Part shown: positions 21,230 through 32,800 of the stretch, piece after piece
How positions within the stretch are numbered: the first letter of the stretch is position 1
Layout of the letters: each line of letters begins with the position of its first letter
Assembly: GCA_030686995.1 (NCBI GenBank)
Contig: CM060704.1
Coordinates: 108,506,542-108,570,541 of the forward strand
Source: Artemisia argyi
Taxonomy: Eukaryota > Streptophyta > Magnoliopsida > Asterales > Asteraceae
DNA length: 64,000 nucleotides
Reading direction: 5' to 3'
The notes under the pieces: generated by a model
What the model saw: only the letters and a program-made list of their open reading frames with translations
What the model was told of the DNA's origin: nothing
Databases searched by the model: none
Made by a program: the position numbers and the translations under genes

Positions 21230-24124
21230 ATGGCAAATCGACGCACCAACACGAAACACAACATGATAGCAAACCTTGAGAAAACCCAAGATAACCTTAA
21301 CTTTCATGGTATTATTGACTTTCTCACTGGAACCACATCTGTTACTCAATCCTAGTTAACCCAGAGATTATTGGACCTTGGATTCAAGCTTTTTGGGATA
21401 CAGCAAGGTCACAGGTTGAAGATGGAGAGGATATCATTACTGCTACAGTTGCTGGAAGAGCTATTCGTGTCTCAGAAGCTTCAATCAGAGAGGCTCTATT
21501 ATTTGATGATGAAGGAGGCTCTGTTTTGTTTGGAAAACAAGAGATTTGGAACACACTCAGAGACATTGGGTATGAAGGTCCCTTGGCCAAGCTTACCTTT
21601 CAGAAGGCTATGGTTAGTCCTCATTGGAAATTTCTTATTCATGTTTTGCTTCATTGTTTGAGTCCCAAAAGTACTGCTTGGGATCAGTTTAGCCATTCCA
21701 TAGCTTCTGCTTTTGTTGGTCTTATTACGAATCAACCTTTCAATTTCTCATACATGATCCTTGAAGGTATGCTTACTCATATTAAGGCTGGAAAACCTTT
21801 TCTTATGTATCCTAGATTAGTTCAATTGCTTTTAGAGAATCCATTAGATGGGATACCCAAACCTTAGGATTATGTACCTACCATTAGGATGCCACCTAAA
21901 GTTTTCACTTTTATGTCACATAAGGGAGTTAATTTTTCGGGTATGAATACACCTCTTAATGCTTATATGTTAGAGGTAGCTCAAGCTGTTAGGGATGAAG
22001 AAGACAATAGTGGTTCTGCACATTCTAATAATGATGATCAACCTGATTCTACTGAGCATTCTACTTCAGTACATACCCTAACACCACCTATTGTTTCCCC
22101 TCAGCGTGTTGTTTCAAGTGCAAGGACTCCCTCAGTAACAGCTTCCTTGGATACAGCTGAATCTGCTCAAGGTACTTCTCCACACAGTACTGATTCTAAA
22201 GGTACTGCTCCAGCGGATTCACAGGTACCTACTCCCAGTGATTATACTTCCACAGGTGGGCTTCAAATACCTAGAGGAGATGAGGGAATTGAAGGTGCTG
22301 TGAGTAATTCTGATTTGGCTAAGGAATTGGAGAAGATGAAGAATACTGTTAATGCTCAAGCTGCAGAAATCAAGAAGCTAAGAAGGAAGTTCAGAAGGTT
22401 GAAGAAATTTGTTTGGCCTCTTGTTCAGAATTTTAGGCTTTATGTGAAAGAAAAGAAGTAGTCTCAGAAGCCAAAGTCAAAATCTTCAAAGAAGTCTTCT
22501 AAATCCAAGAGAAAGCATAGGAAGTCATCATTTACAAAATTGGGGAGGAATCAAGATGAGAATTTGGATAAAGATGATGCTGAAGTTAAGTATTCAGAAG
22601 ATGCTCATTTGTGGCAATATCCAGAAAGTCCAAAGACTCTTGTACCAGAAAGCTATACTGAAGAGGATATGAATAATGCACAAGAAGATGAGAATATTGC
22701 ACAGGAGAAAGAGAATGAGCAAAAAGATACTGAGCAAGAAGATGATGAGCAAGGAATTGTTAAGCATGATGTAGATGCACAGAACATTCAAAGTGCTAAT
22801 GTTCAAAGTACTGCTGAAGAAAACATAAGTCTGCAAGGTACTGCTGAGCAAGGTACTGCTTCTAGAAATATTGATGAAAGTGGAGTCACTGCAGCTGGAC
22901 CTTCTACAATGAATTATGCAGATGAAGCTGGTCCTTCTACTTGTACAGCAAGAAGAAGCAAGAGTACATACTGCAAGTGATGATGAAACAATTGCTCAAG
23001 TTATGATGAATTTGAGGAGACCTACTGGAGGGATACATATTTCTGAGCCTAAACAAAAAGATGTTGAAAGTACTTCTGAATCTGAAGAGTTGGATCCTAA
23101 TGATAAAGGGAAAAGGATAATGGTTCAGAAAGATACTAAGAAGAAAAATAAGAAATTTTCTATTGCTCAGATTAGAGAATTAGAGATTGCAGAAGATTTA
23201 GAGCTTGCTAAAAAGCAACAAGCTGAATATGAAGCTCAGTATTTGGAAGAAGTTAGCAGGCCAATTACAAAGAAGCCAATGACCAAAGCTCAGGAAAGAA
23301 ACTGGATGATAAGTTTCTTGAGAAAGAAGGGATACAAGAATTTACATAAACAAAGGTATCCAGAAGTGAAAGCTCTGTGGGATAAAGTACAAGAAGATAT
23401 CAGAAAAGAAGTAGAAAACTTTGTGCCCATGGAAGTTGATAGAAAGAAGAAATTAGAAGATATTATAAAGGAACAAGCTGAGGAAAGAAGATTGAAAAGG
23501 AAGAAAGTAGTTCAAGATGATCAATTGTCAAAAAGGCTGAAGATGATTCATGAAGATACAGTTGATGAACTTAGAAACTATTTCAGAGTTGTTGACTTTG
23601 AAAATAAGAAGATTGAAGATTCTGGAAAGAAGTCCAAGATAATCTCATTTTCTATGGTTGAATCAAAAGAAGGGAATTATTTTATGATTCAAAGAGAAGA
23701 TGAAAGCTTCACAACATTCAATATGTTATGGGATGTGTTGCACTGTATTACAAGGGCAGATTTGTATGACTTATATGTGCAAGTGCAGACATACTATGCA
23801 GAGATTGAAGCTTCAGATGTGGGATTAATTTTGCTTGGAGACTTAATTACCATCTGGGAAACTGAAGAAACAAGTGTTGATCCTCTATGGAATGATCTAT
23901 AGAATTGGGAAATAACAAGATGGAGATTCTTTGAGTCATGAGGAGTTCATACACTAGAGATGGAAGATGGAACCATGATTCATATGCTGGCTGAGAGGAG
24001 ATATCCATTGATTAGAGAAATTATGCTCAGAATGCTGGATCATGGAACGGAACTTGAAGATGAATCTGAAGTAGCTTTGGATGTTATCAAGCTATTTATC
24101 AGATGGGTCAAGTCTGAAGAGTAA
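21230..24124 (+). pseudogene. Large extra ORF (sense aORF) of copia B1, multiply broken
   Basis: This is the counterpart of 7053-9953. It starts MANRRTNTKHN at ATG 21230. Relative to B2 it has a one-base deletion near 21330, TAG at 21865-21867 and TAG at 22459-22461 (both CAG in B2), a two-base deletion near 22940, TAG at about 23900 and TGA at about 23938. It ends at TAA 24122-24124. The conserved parts are the N-terminal globular segment, the coiled coil near 22320-22440, the basic stretch KKKNKKF, the ERNWMISFLRKKGYKNLHK block and the C-terminal LAERRYPLIREIMLRMLDHG. The middle is rich in Ser-Thr and Gly-Thr pairs encoded by (A/G)GTACT. Function unknown. The same protein family in two copies with a conserved upstream promoter suggests it served the element. 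Confidence 0.8.
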
Positions 24125-24829
24125 TATTGCATAATACTGGTATGATTTGTTTTGTAAAATAAAGTATTTTTCAAAGTACTCCAAAAACAAACATTACTTT
24201 AACAAAGTACTGCTTGCTGATATAAACCAGTATAAGTCCTTTAAAATAAAAATAAATAAAATGTTTTGATGTTTAAAAGAAAAGTAAAAGGATTTGAAAA
24301 GCAACACATGGTGTTAGTATTTATACTGCACAACAAATGGTAATCAACTCACCATGTTTAACAGACAAGAGAGAGTTTGACTCATCATGAGGGTACGGCT
24401 CTGATGTGATAATCAAATCCGTTTATGGTTGATAGTTTACCAAAAACTATATGGTTATCAACTCACCATACTCCAAGTGATCAAGAGTTGGCTAGTCCAT
24501 AGCAAACGGCTATTGGTAAAGACAAATCAAATCCGTTGATAGCTGATGATTTGCTAAAAATCATAATTTTCAATGATTCACCTCTCACAGGAGTTAACAC
24601 ACCTGGAAGTGATGAGAATAGTATGAAACTTTTAAGATTTGATGATATTTGTACCAAAATGTTGTTGAGTTGTTGAGAAGATATAGTGAAAGACAAGATG
24701 CTGATGAAGAGTACTTTGACACATGACAGATAGAAGACAAAGAAATAAAGAAACAATTTCTCTAAATGATTAAAGATTTAAAGATTAAAGATAACAAAGA
24801 AACTTGAAATCAAGCAAGTGGAGTTCAAG
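24125..24829 (+). other. 3' untranslated region of copia B1
   Basis: AT-rich, no gene. It contains the tandem repeat at about 24340-24600 and then sequence leading into the polypurine tract. Confidence 0.8.
24340..24600 (+). repeat. 3' UTR tandem repeat of copia B1
   Basis: There are two diverged ~115-bp units. Each has ATCAAATCCGTT, then a potential hairpin (for example GTTGATAGTT ... GGTTATCAAC at 24428-24462), then a CACCAT-like end. The second unit, 24485-24573, contains GAGTTGGCTAGTCC and AGCAAACGGCTATTGGTAAA and is the part shared with gypsy element A. Confidence 0.8.
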
Positions 24830-24841
24830 TTAGGGGAGGAT
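24830..24841 (+). promoter_or_regulatory. Polypurine tract of B1
   Basis: TTAGGGGAGGAT lies immediately before the 3' LTR and is identical to the tract of B2 (reverse complement at 6340-6351). Confidence 0.9.
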
Positions 24842-25390
24842 TGTTGGGATATGAAATATCAAAGTACTTCTGGATGTCAAAGTACTGCTGCATGAAGAAT
24901 ATAGTCAAAGTACTGCTGAAGGAAAAAGTCAAAGTACTGCTGTTATTGAAGAATGTTTAAAGTACTTCGAAGGAAACAAGGACTGATGTGCAATATTAGA
25001 TAAGGATTAATGTGTAATATTGAATGAATATTCTAGAATTAGTTAGGGATAATGACTTGTCGTTCAAGGATTATATGTTGTAAACCGACTTAAGGTTATC
25101 TATATAAAGAGCCTTAAGAGGTATTAGTCGATACAAGTTTTAGAGAAGTTCTCATAAGTTTTAGAGTCGATCAAAGTTTATAAATAGTTAGGGATTGTTA
25201 GTGAATCTGTGTAACAAAGCAGGTTCAAAGTTTGGTTATTATAAAAGTTCTTCTTAAGCTTTGTGTTAGTAGATTCCGCATACTTTACAAGGTAAAACAG
25301 TGTTTCAATATTAATAGTGTTGAGTTTACTCAATATTGTTAAACCCTTACAAGCTACAAAGTAGTTTGATCAGAGTATATCGATCCAACA
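24842..25390 (+). repeat. 3' LTR of copia B1
   Basis: 549 bp, the same length as the 5' LTR, with about six mismatches by eye (about 1.1%). The TATA box is at 25101-25108. It is followed by AAGTA, the second copy of the target duplication. Confidence 0.95.
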
Positions 25391-25395
25391 AAGTA

Positions 25396-26362
25396 TGTTG
25401 TTGAGACATATTCTTAGCCTTAGTCCTTGTGAGCACCCGTGAAGCTGAGGGTCCAATTATGTTGGTAACAGGATGAGTTTTATAAATTCTGAGAGTAGGA
25501 GTTGGTGAGACTTCAAGATTATCTTCCAAATTTGTTATATCAGGATCTTCATTAGAATCTGAGAAAATGCCTTCTTGATCCAATTCATCATCAGTGTCTT
25601 CTAAAGTAATCTTGTTTGAATCATCAATATCTTCTAAGTCAGGCATATTAGAACCATTAACAGCATCAGTATTTAGCCAATTTGAAGTATCTAAAGGTTG
25701 AAAAGTACTTTCAAATGGATTAGCAGTACTTTGGGGTAAAGTGCCAGCTGTTTCTTTTGCCTTCTTCTTTTCTGCTTCATAAGCTCTCCTTTGTTCATCT
25801 TCATAAGACTTAGCCATTGTTTCTTCAAAAAGCATCCTTGACAGTTCATCTTGAATGGCTTGATCTTCATCAGATACTGGTATTTGTGGTGGAACAGTAC
25901 TTTGAGGATCAACAGTACTGTCAGGTATAGCAGTACCTTGAGGCTCAGAAGTACTCTTCTTCTTATTATTGGCATTATCATTTGGCTCATCTTCAAATCT
26001 TAAAATAACATCATGAACAATGTACTGTGCTTCTTCTTCAGTGGGAGCAGCTTGATTTTCTTCCCTTACAGGTACATAATTCATTGATGAAGACATTAAA
26101 TCAAGATCAAACATCCAATCAGGACCTTTACCTTTCGAATTCTCTTGTTCTTCCAGAAAATCAACATGAAGACATTCTTGAACCTTTTTGGTAGCCCTGT
26201 TGTATACTCTGAGTCCTTTGCTATTGGTACAATATCCCAATAAATATCCATCATCTGACTTCCCATCAAATTTTCCTAAATTATCAGCAGTATTTAGGAT
26301 GGTTAGTGGACATCCAAAAGGTTTCATAAACTTGATGCTTGGCTTCTTTCCCATGAGTAATT
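25396..26362 (-). pseudogene. Copia B2 pol: integrase C-terminal and linker fragment
   Basis: The minus-strand frame is open from about 26354 down to the B1 insertion at 25396. It starts in the integrase C-terminal part (GKKPSIKFMKPFGCPLTILN), passes the copia GKFDGKSDDGYLLGY block and the Ser/Thr/Asp-rich linker, and ends NMSQQHT. In B1 the same sequence continues into FIYKQNRVNHKDQ, which in B2 resumes at 12819. A frame continuing 49 bp into the LTR is an accident of the insertion. At about 26362 similarity to B1 ends abruptly; the rest of integrase, protease, gag and the 5' LTR are missing. Confidence 0.9.
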
Positions 26363-26829
26363 AAATCTCGCCATGAATGAAACAATCTTGTCTTCCCCTT
26401 AAGCCATGCTATGCCACTCCAAATCTCTTCCCCTTTTTGTTATCAACAAATAGAGAACATATGCCTTCCAATGTTTCGAATTCCCCACCATGAAGAACAC
26501 CAAAATGCTTACTAAAAATGAATCCAAAACAATAGAAACTTCAACTAGCAGTAGTAATAGTGATCAACAGTAGTAAAATCAAACACTTCCCCTTGAGTGG
26601 TGCATGAACATCAAATGATTAAACACATCATAATATGCTTCCCCTGAAATTAATGTGTTAACCATCTTCATGATTCTTCAAATCTGTAAGCTCCTTGTAA
26701 TGATCACTTGTGAAGAAAACCAAATATAACGAATTTGATGAAGAAGTAGAACAACCCAAACTTGTGTCTTATATCTTGTACTAACCATGTGACTCCAAAC
26801 TCATACCAACCACAAAAAATATGAGTAGA
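26363..26829. other. Unassigned sequence between the B2 truncation and element A
   Basis: No gene seen. It was contiguous with 45271 onward before A inserted, as shown by the GTAGA duplication (26825-26829, 45266-45270). TTCCCCTTGAG and TTCCCCTGAAA runs would read as purine runs on the minus strand, so it may be copia-derived and belong to remnant D. Confidence 0.5.
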
Positions 26830-29800
26830 TGATGAGTGCTCAAACACTCATCATTTTTGGTCAAATCTGAACTGCAAAACATACAAAAACACTCAGAAAT
26901 GCATCAAAAAACTAAAAATATTTCAAAATTGTGTTTTATATGTTTTAGATGCAAAATGAGTAAAAACAGATGAAAAACGTACAAAGTTTCCAAAACTGGC
27001 AGTTTCAGTCCCCCAACTTTCATAAAATGTCAAAACTAGTCCCTAGTCATTCAAAATATGGAAAATTATCACCAAAGGTCCTTTTAAAATCATAAGTGGT
27101 CATATTTAGTCCTTTGGTGAAAAATCTCAAAAGTTTTGGAAATTTACAAGTTTAGTCCCTGGAGTTTCAAATATTGACAGATTTGGTCCCTGGTGTAAAT
27201 TTTTGGATAAAAAATCATTTTTAGGTCCTTGGGAAATCACAAAGTGGCAACATTGATCCTTGGGTGGCAAGTTTAGTAAAATTACATGTTTGGTCCCTGG
27301 AGTTTGAAAGTTTGGCAGAAAATGTCCCCGGATATCAAATTTTGGAAAATTAACCTTTATGATCCTTTAGTTATTGGTATTTGGCAAGATTAGACCTTAT
27401 GAGTACTTTTGGAAAATTACAACTCAAGTCCTTGCAATTTCAGATTTTTACATGTATGGTCCTTGTTATTTTTGAGCTTAAATAAACCAAACCAAAACAA
27501 ATCCAAACCAAACATGCAACCTGATCCATAAATAAACCTAAAGCCCAATTCCTAGGCCCAACCCCCAAAACTAATACCAACCCAGGTCAAACGGTCAACA
27601 CGCAGGGTCAAAACACCAGTCAACACCACTGTACACCCATCTTCCATCCCTTAATTCCTGCTTCCTACTCCCCCTCCTCCATGATACTTTCACCAAACCT
27701 CATTAATACACTGACCTACACCCCACCTTCCCCCTCCTCATTAAAGCTCTTACCAAACCCCATAACCTGCCAATTGCTCATTTCCCGCCAAAAAGGATTT
27801 TAAAGGTTGGGATTGATTTGAAGCATCCAACGGTCCAGAAAGAAGTGGGAAAGTCAAAGGAACTCCTAGGGACTTATATAAGTGAAGAAAAATGATGGAA
27901 GCAGTAGTAGTTAGTGTAGAATTAATTTAGTCTTAGTTTAGTAAAATCGTCCTTATTGTAATTTCTAATTTTAGTTGTAATTTTTAGTTCAAGAAAGTTT
28001 TATGAAACCTCTGTAATGTAATTTTATCATTTGTTAAGTTTAAAATTCAAGTCTTGTTACATTTTCAGTTTCATGAATAAATTTTACTAGGAATCTCATT
28101 GTGCCTTGATTATTGAAACAGTTGTTGTTAAGTCTCCACTAAGCTCACATTAGCTTATTATTAAGTTTTTAAAAGTTTGTAGGTTATTTTGTGTATCAGA
28201 AAACATAAAAACAAAAAGAAAAAAAAATATACTAAAAATAAAATAAATAAGAAGGATTAGTGGCAAACTGAGGTGACAAGCTTTCATAAGCTGATAAGAC
28301 CTCCTGATAAGCTCGGGAAACTTCTTGATAGTTTTCCAGAGTATATCTCACACCCTGGTTCCATTTCTGAGCATTGGACAATTTGTGAGTATTTTTCCAT
28401 TTATCTTTTGCATTTTTCTGTAGCTAATATTTAATTCTATATAACTCAGTGTTTTTATGCTTGTTTAATGTTCCTAAAGTCAGTTTAAATTAGTTTAAGC
28501 TTGCTTCATTGTTAAATTTCAATTGTTTCTGAATTCTTAGTATTGACTGTCCAAATTAGTATAACTTAGAAAGATAGGTATCTGTGTTTGTAGGCTTAAG
28601 TTTTTGTGCTTATTTCAGCTTACTTAATCATAATGAGTCTTTATAATTTAGTTTCATGATCTAGTGTAGTCATTTACTTTGAAAAACAAAAAACAGTCAT
28701 TATTAAGGGGGTGTTTGGGATAACTGTGTGTGCCTTGTTGTGGTGGTTGTTTATGGTTCAACTTTGCTTAGACTTAGCACTTAGGCAGTAACCAACTTAG
28801 ATCAACACTTTTCTAGGTCAATTCACTAGAAAAAGTCAAAATCACCCACAAATCCCTCTAACAGTTAACTGTTGAGGTCTTTGGGTCTCAAACCTCACCA
28901 TTTTGATTAAAAGTTGTTCTTCTAGCCATATTTAGCCTTAATATAACTTAATACGTCAATTTAAGTCAGTTAGACCCAATCAAAGTTCAAGGAAGTCAAA
29001 GTTATAAGTTTACATGAAAAGTCAAAATGGCATGTTTTCAGTTTTTTCCAAAACTTGTAGGATTTTTGTGTGGAATTCTAGGACTTGAGCTTTTTAGGAA
29101 AGGTAGTCCCCCAGCTCAACTGCAAGTTCCCCCCTTTATCTTATTTTTAGGATTTTTCTGTGGGCCCCACCATCACCCTAAACTCATCTGCAGGGGAATG
29201 TAATCCCCTGTGCAGCAGACCCCTCTACCATCACCACCACTTTGGTGGTGGTTTTTGGCCACCTCAGTGGGTCCCATTGTCCAAATTTAGGTTCTTTCAA
29301 CCCCCCCCCCTCCTAGCACTCTTCAATTTTTGACCAAAAGATTGACCTCAGACCTTGTGGACCCCACCTGAAACCATCACTCAATTCTGTCCCATTTTCT
29401 GAGTTGATCTAAGTTTCCAAGTGCTTAATTAGTGCTTATTTTCTTATTCTATGAATTTATTTATGAGATTCTTACTTAAACATGTCCACACAACTTAAGT
29501 GAACCAGAATCTACCTTTGTGGGTCCCACTTAAGCTCATTTGAGCTTATTTCCTTGTTTGGTCAACATAAATCAACTGCCCTAGCTTATTGCTTGCATTT
29601 GGCATATTTTTAATTTATAAAAAAGTTGTTTTTACAAAAGTTGTTTGTTTTTAGGTATAAAATAGTATTGTAAAAGAAAAATCAAGAAAAACCAATTTAA
29701 AATTAAGTGATAGTTTCTATTTAATGTAATTTAAATTTTTAATTTTCCTTTTTAGATTTTTGTTAAGCACTTAGCATTTTTATATTTTTCTTAAATTTCT

Positions 29801-32800
29801 TTTAGGTTAAAGTATTTTTAGTAATTTTATCAGATTTTTATATTATCATTTGGTATTTATTAGATTTAATATTAGTTTTATTGGTAATTAATTAATATTT
29901 AAGTCTTAAATAGCAAAATTAGTTTTTATAAACTAAACCCTAGCTTTTATATTTTTCCTAGCTTTTATAAGTTGTAAAATAATTTTAGGAATTTTCTTAT
30001 AATTTTTACTGTTCATTTTCTATTTTTCTTAATTTAAAATAGTTTAAATTAATTAATAATTAGTTTTTAATTGATAGTAATTATTAAAAAAGTAGGAAAA
30101 ATATATTTTCAGTTTGAAAATTAGTTTTATAATATTTTATATTTTTCCAAATTTATTTTTCATATTTTTAGTGTAATTTCATAATTAGTTATAATTTAGG
30201 TTAATTTAAATAATTAATAAGTAATTAGAAAATAGTAATTAATTAAATAGTGTAAAAATTAATTTTAATTTTCTAAAAATTTTCTTTTATTATTAGGATT
30301 GTAAAAATGTAATTTTCGTATCCGTAGGTATTTTATTTCTTAAAACTCGTGTTTTATTTTGTAAGTCTACGTAAATTTAAATCAAACGTACGCGTTTTTT
30401 AGGTTAAAACTGATGAGTGTCTAAATACTCATCATTTTATACCAATCTGAACTGCCAAAACATCCAAAAACACTCAATATTACATCAAAATAGTAAAAAT
30501 ATCTCAGGAATGTGTTTTACATGTTTCAAATGCAAAATAAGCAAAAACAGATGAAAAACGTACAAAGTTTGCATAATTGGCAGTTTCAGTCCCTCAACTT
30601 TCAAAAGTTGTCAAATCTAGTCCCTAGTTGTTCTAAAAACTTGAAAAAGTCATCAAAGGTCCTTTTAAATCAAAAAGTTACAAAAATAGTCCTTTGGTGC
30701 AAAGTTTCACAAAATGTCAAGTTTAGTCCCTAGGATATTAAAACTTTGAGAAAAACAAATTTTGTCCTTGTACTTCTCATATATGGCAGGATTGGTCCTT
30801 GATTGGCAAGTTTGGTGAAATTACACAATTGGTCCCTGATGTTTGAAAGTTTGGCAGAAATAGTCCCTAGGAAATTAAAATGAAAAAAATCAACTTTGGA
30901 CCTCATACTATTCATCACTTGGCAAGAAACACCCTTATGGAAACTTTGGAAAGATGCCAAGTCTCATCCCCCAACTTTCGAATAATTACAAAAATGGTCC
31001 TTGTGCAATAAAAACCAAACCGGGTCCTTAATACTATCATAAACCAAAACCAAATCCAATCCACAAAACACCCCAACCCACTTCCCTTATTTTTGGCCCA
31101 CTCCACAACAAGCCCACCCTGGTAATAATAATACCAGGGTCAAACCCCAGTCAAACCAAACCACCATTTCCCTCCTTCCCTTCTTCACCCAATACCACCC
31201 CCCAAAACCACCAGTGGTATTCATCTCCCCCATCCCCACTTGCACATCAAATCTCCACCGCCCAACCCACCTTTCACCTCCACAATAAATGCTCCCCCCT
31301 CCAAGCAAGTTATCAGAAGCCAATTTGCAAAAACAACTTTTGGCGCCAAAACTACGTGGAAGGCTGTGATCATCTCTCTCTCATCCAGCGGCTCAAATTC
31401 AAGTGGGAAATGATCAGAGAGGCAAGGGAAGCCCTAATCCTCAAGTATAAAAGGATGAGAAGCCAAGAAGCAAGAGTAGTTCCATTTTTTAGTTAAAATT
31501 TAGTCGTTTTAATTGTAATCTAGTTTTTCAGTGTAATCTTAAAGCTTTTAAGCATTGTTGTAGTTAATTTAAGTGTAACACCAACTTTTTCAGTAATCAA
31601 TTCCAAGTTTTATTCCCTATCTCAGTTTATGCAATTTTAATTTTATTTCAAATTTCTTAAGTAACTGTGTTGTTATTATTAATAGAGTACATGGACTTTT
31701 AGGTTCACATAAGCTCCCATATAGCTTATTAAAGCTATTGGTAACATCTAAAAGCAGTGTAGTTAAAAGAAAATCAAAAACTCAAAAAAGTCAAACAAAG
31801 TCAACATAGCAGGTTTTATTGAAGAAATAGCTGGAGCACAGTAAATTTGGGATGGTTGTTGGTTAGAACTCAAAGGGGAGTGTTAGGAATGGTTCTATGG
31901 TTCTTGGTTCTTGGTTAAAGCTGGAATGCACATTGTAAGGTCTTAAAGCCATTTCTGTGTTTCTACTGTTTCATTGTTCATTTCCTTGCTTTCTCAGTTT
32001 CTTTGTGCTTATTTAGTCTTAAATAGCAATAATCTAGCTTAAAATCAGTAGTTTGTTTGTTAAATTCCATAGTTGCTTTAAAATCCTTAATTTGGCAGTT
32101 AAATAGTGTAACTAGTATTCTTGTTCAATTGTTGTTATATCCTGTGGTTAAGTGTTTATTTGTACCTAAGATATCATAATAAGTTGTATTGGATCAGTTG
32201 GTATAGCCTTGACACTCATTTGCTTGAAAATCATTAAACAGACAACTTATAAGGTGTGTTTGGATCAGGGTGATCCTAGGTGTTGTGGTTTGTTATTGTT
32301 GTTGTTTGTTGTCCATACAAGTCACATACGTCCATAGTAACTCAGAATAGTCATAAAAACCAAGGCTTATTCATCAGAAAGTCAAAATCACATCATACTT
32401 GGCCTAGTTTACCCTCTGTGTTGGATTAAGAGTGGCTTATGCCCCAAATCCATTCACTTGTGAGTGGTTTAGCTTAAATTAGTCTTAATATAGTTTAATT
32501 AGTCCATATCAATCAGAAAATCAGAATCAAAATCCATTTTAGTCAAGTTTCAAAGGTATTCAAAAAGTCAAAATTGCATACTTAGGTAGAAAACCAAATT
32601 TTCAAGGATTTTTATAGAATTTTGTGGATTTATTCAGGCCTTAAAACTCTCAGAAGTTAAAACCTACCACCTCAGCTTCAGGAATTTAGGTTTGGCTTGT
32701 TTGTGGGATTTTTATTGTAGCTTGTGCATTAGCTTCTTTCAACCTGCAGGGCAAACACTTGCCCTGTGCACAGGTTTTGATCAAATTTCCCAAGGCTTTA

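Larger units (their letters stand above)
12820..25390 (+). mobile_element. Element B1: full-length 12.6 kb Ty1/copia element with extra ORFs
   Basis: Both 549-bp LTRs, PBS, polypurine tract and the 5-bp target duplication AAGTA (12815-12819, 25391-25395) are present. Order: LTR, PBS, gag, pol, antisense ORF, large sense ORF, 3' UTR repeats, polypurine tract, LTR. The target is the pol gene of a relative, B2, in opposite orientation, which makes long inverted repeats (6340-12819 against about 18400-24841). The two LTRs differ at about six positions. Every ORF carries lesions, so the copy is defective now. Confidence 0.95.
5789..26362 (-). mobile_element. Element B2: 5'-truncated Ty1/copia element with extra ORFs, split by B1
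   Basis: Read on the minus strand, B2 has a pol fragment (26362-25396), then after the B1 insertion the rest of pol (12819-11205), a divergent ORF pair, a 3' untranslated region with tandem repeats, a polypurine tract and the 3' LTR (6339-5789). Similarity to B1 stops at about 26362 within the integrase region, so gag, protease, most of integrase and the 5' LTR are gone. B1 sits inside pol with the 5-bp duplication AAGTA (12815-12819 and 25391-25395). The 5 bp left of B2 are TTGCC, but the partner site is lost. The copia lineage is probably Tork/TAR-like, judging from the RNase H end. Confidence 0.88.

Noticed and set aside
25347..25395. Extension of the B2 pol fragment into a novel C-terminus
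   Set aside because: These codons lie in the B1 LTR and target duplication; the chimeric end is an insertion accident.
30512..31323. Short ORFs in solo LTR S1, and similar ones in other giant LTRs (36825-37073, 41717-41977, 43762-43968)
   Set aside because: They follow the GGTCC-word array or low-complexity Pro/His codons and are not in conserved frame among the LTR copies.
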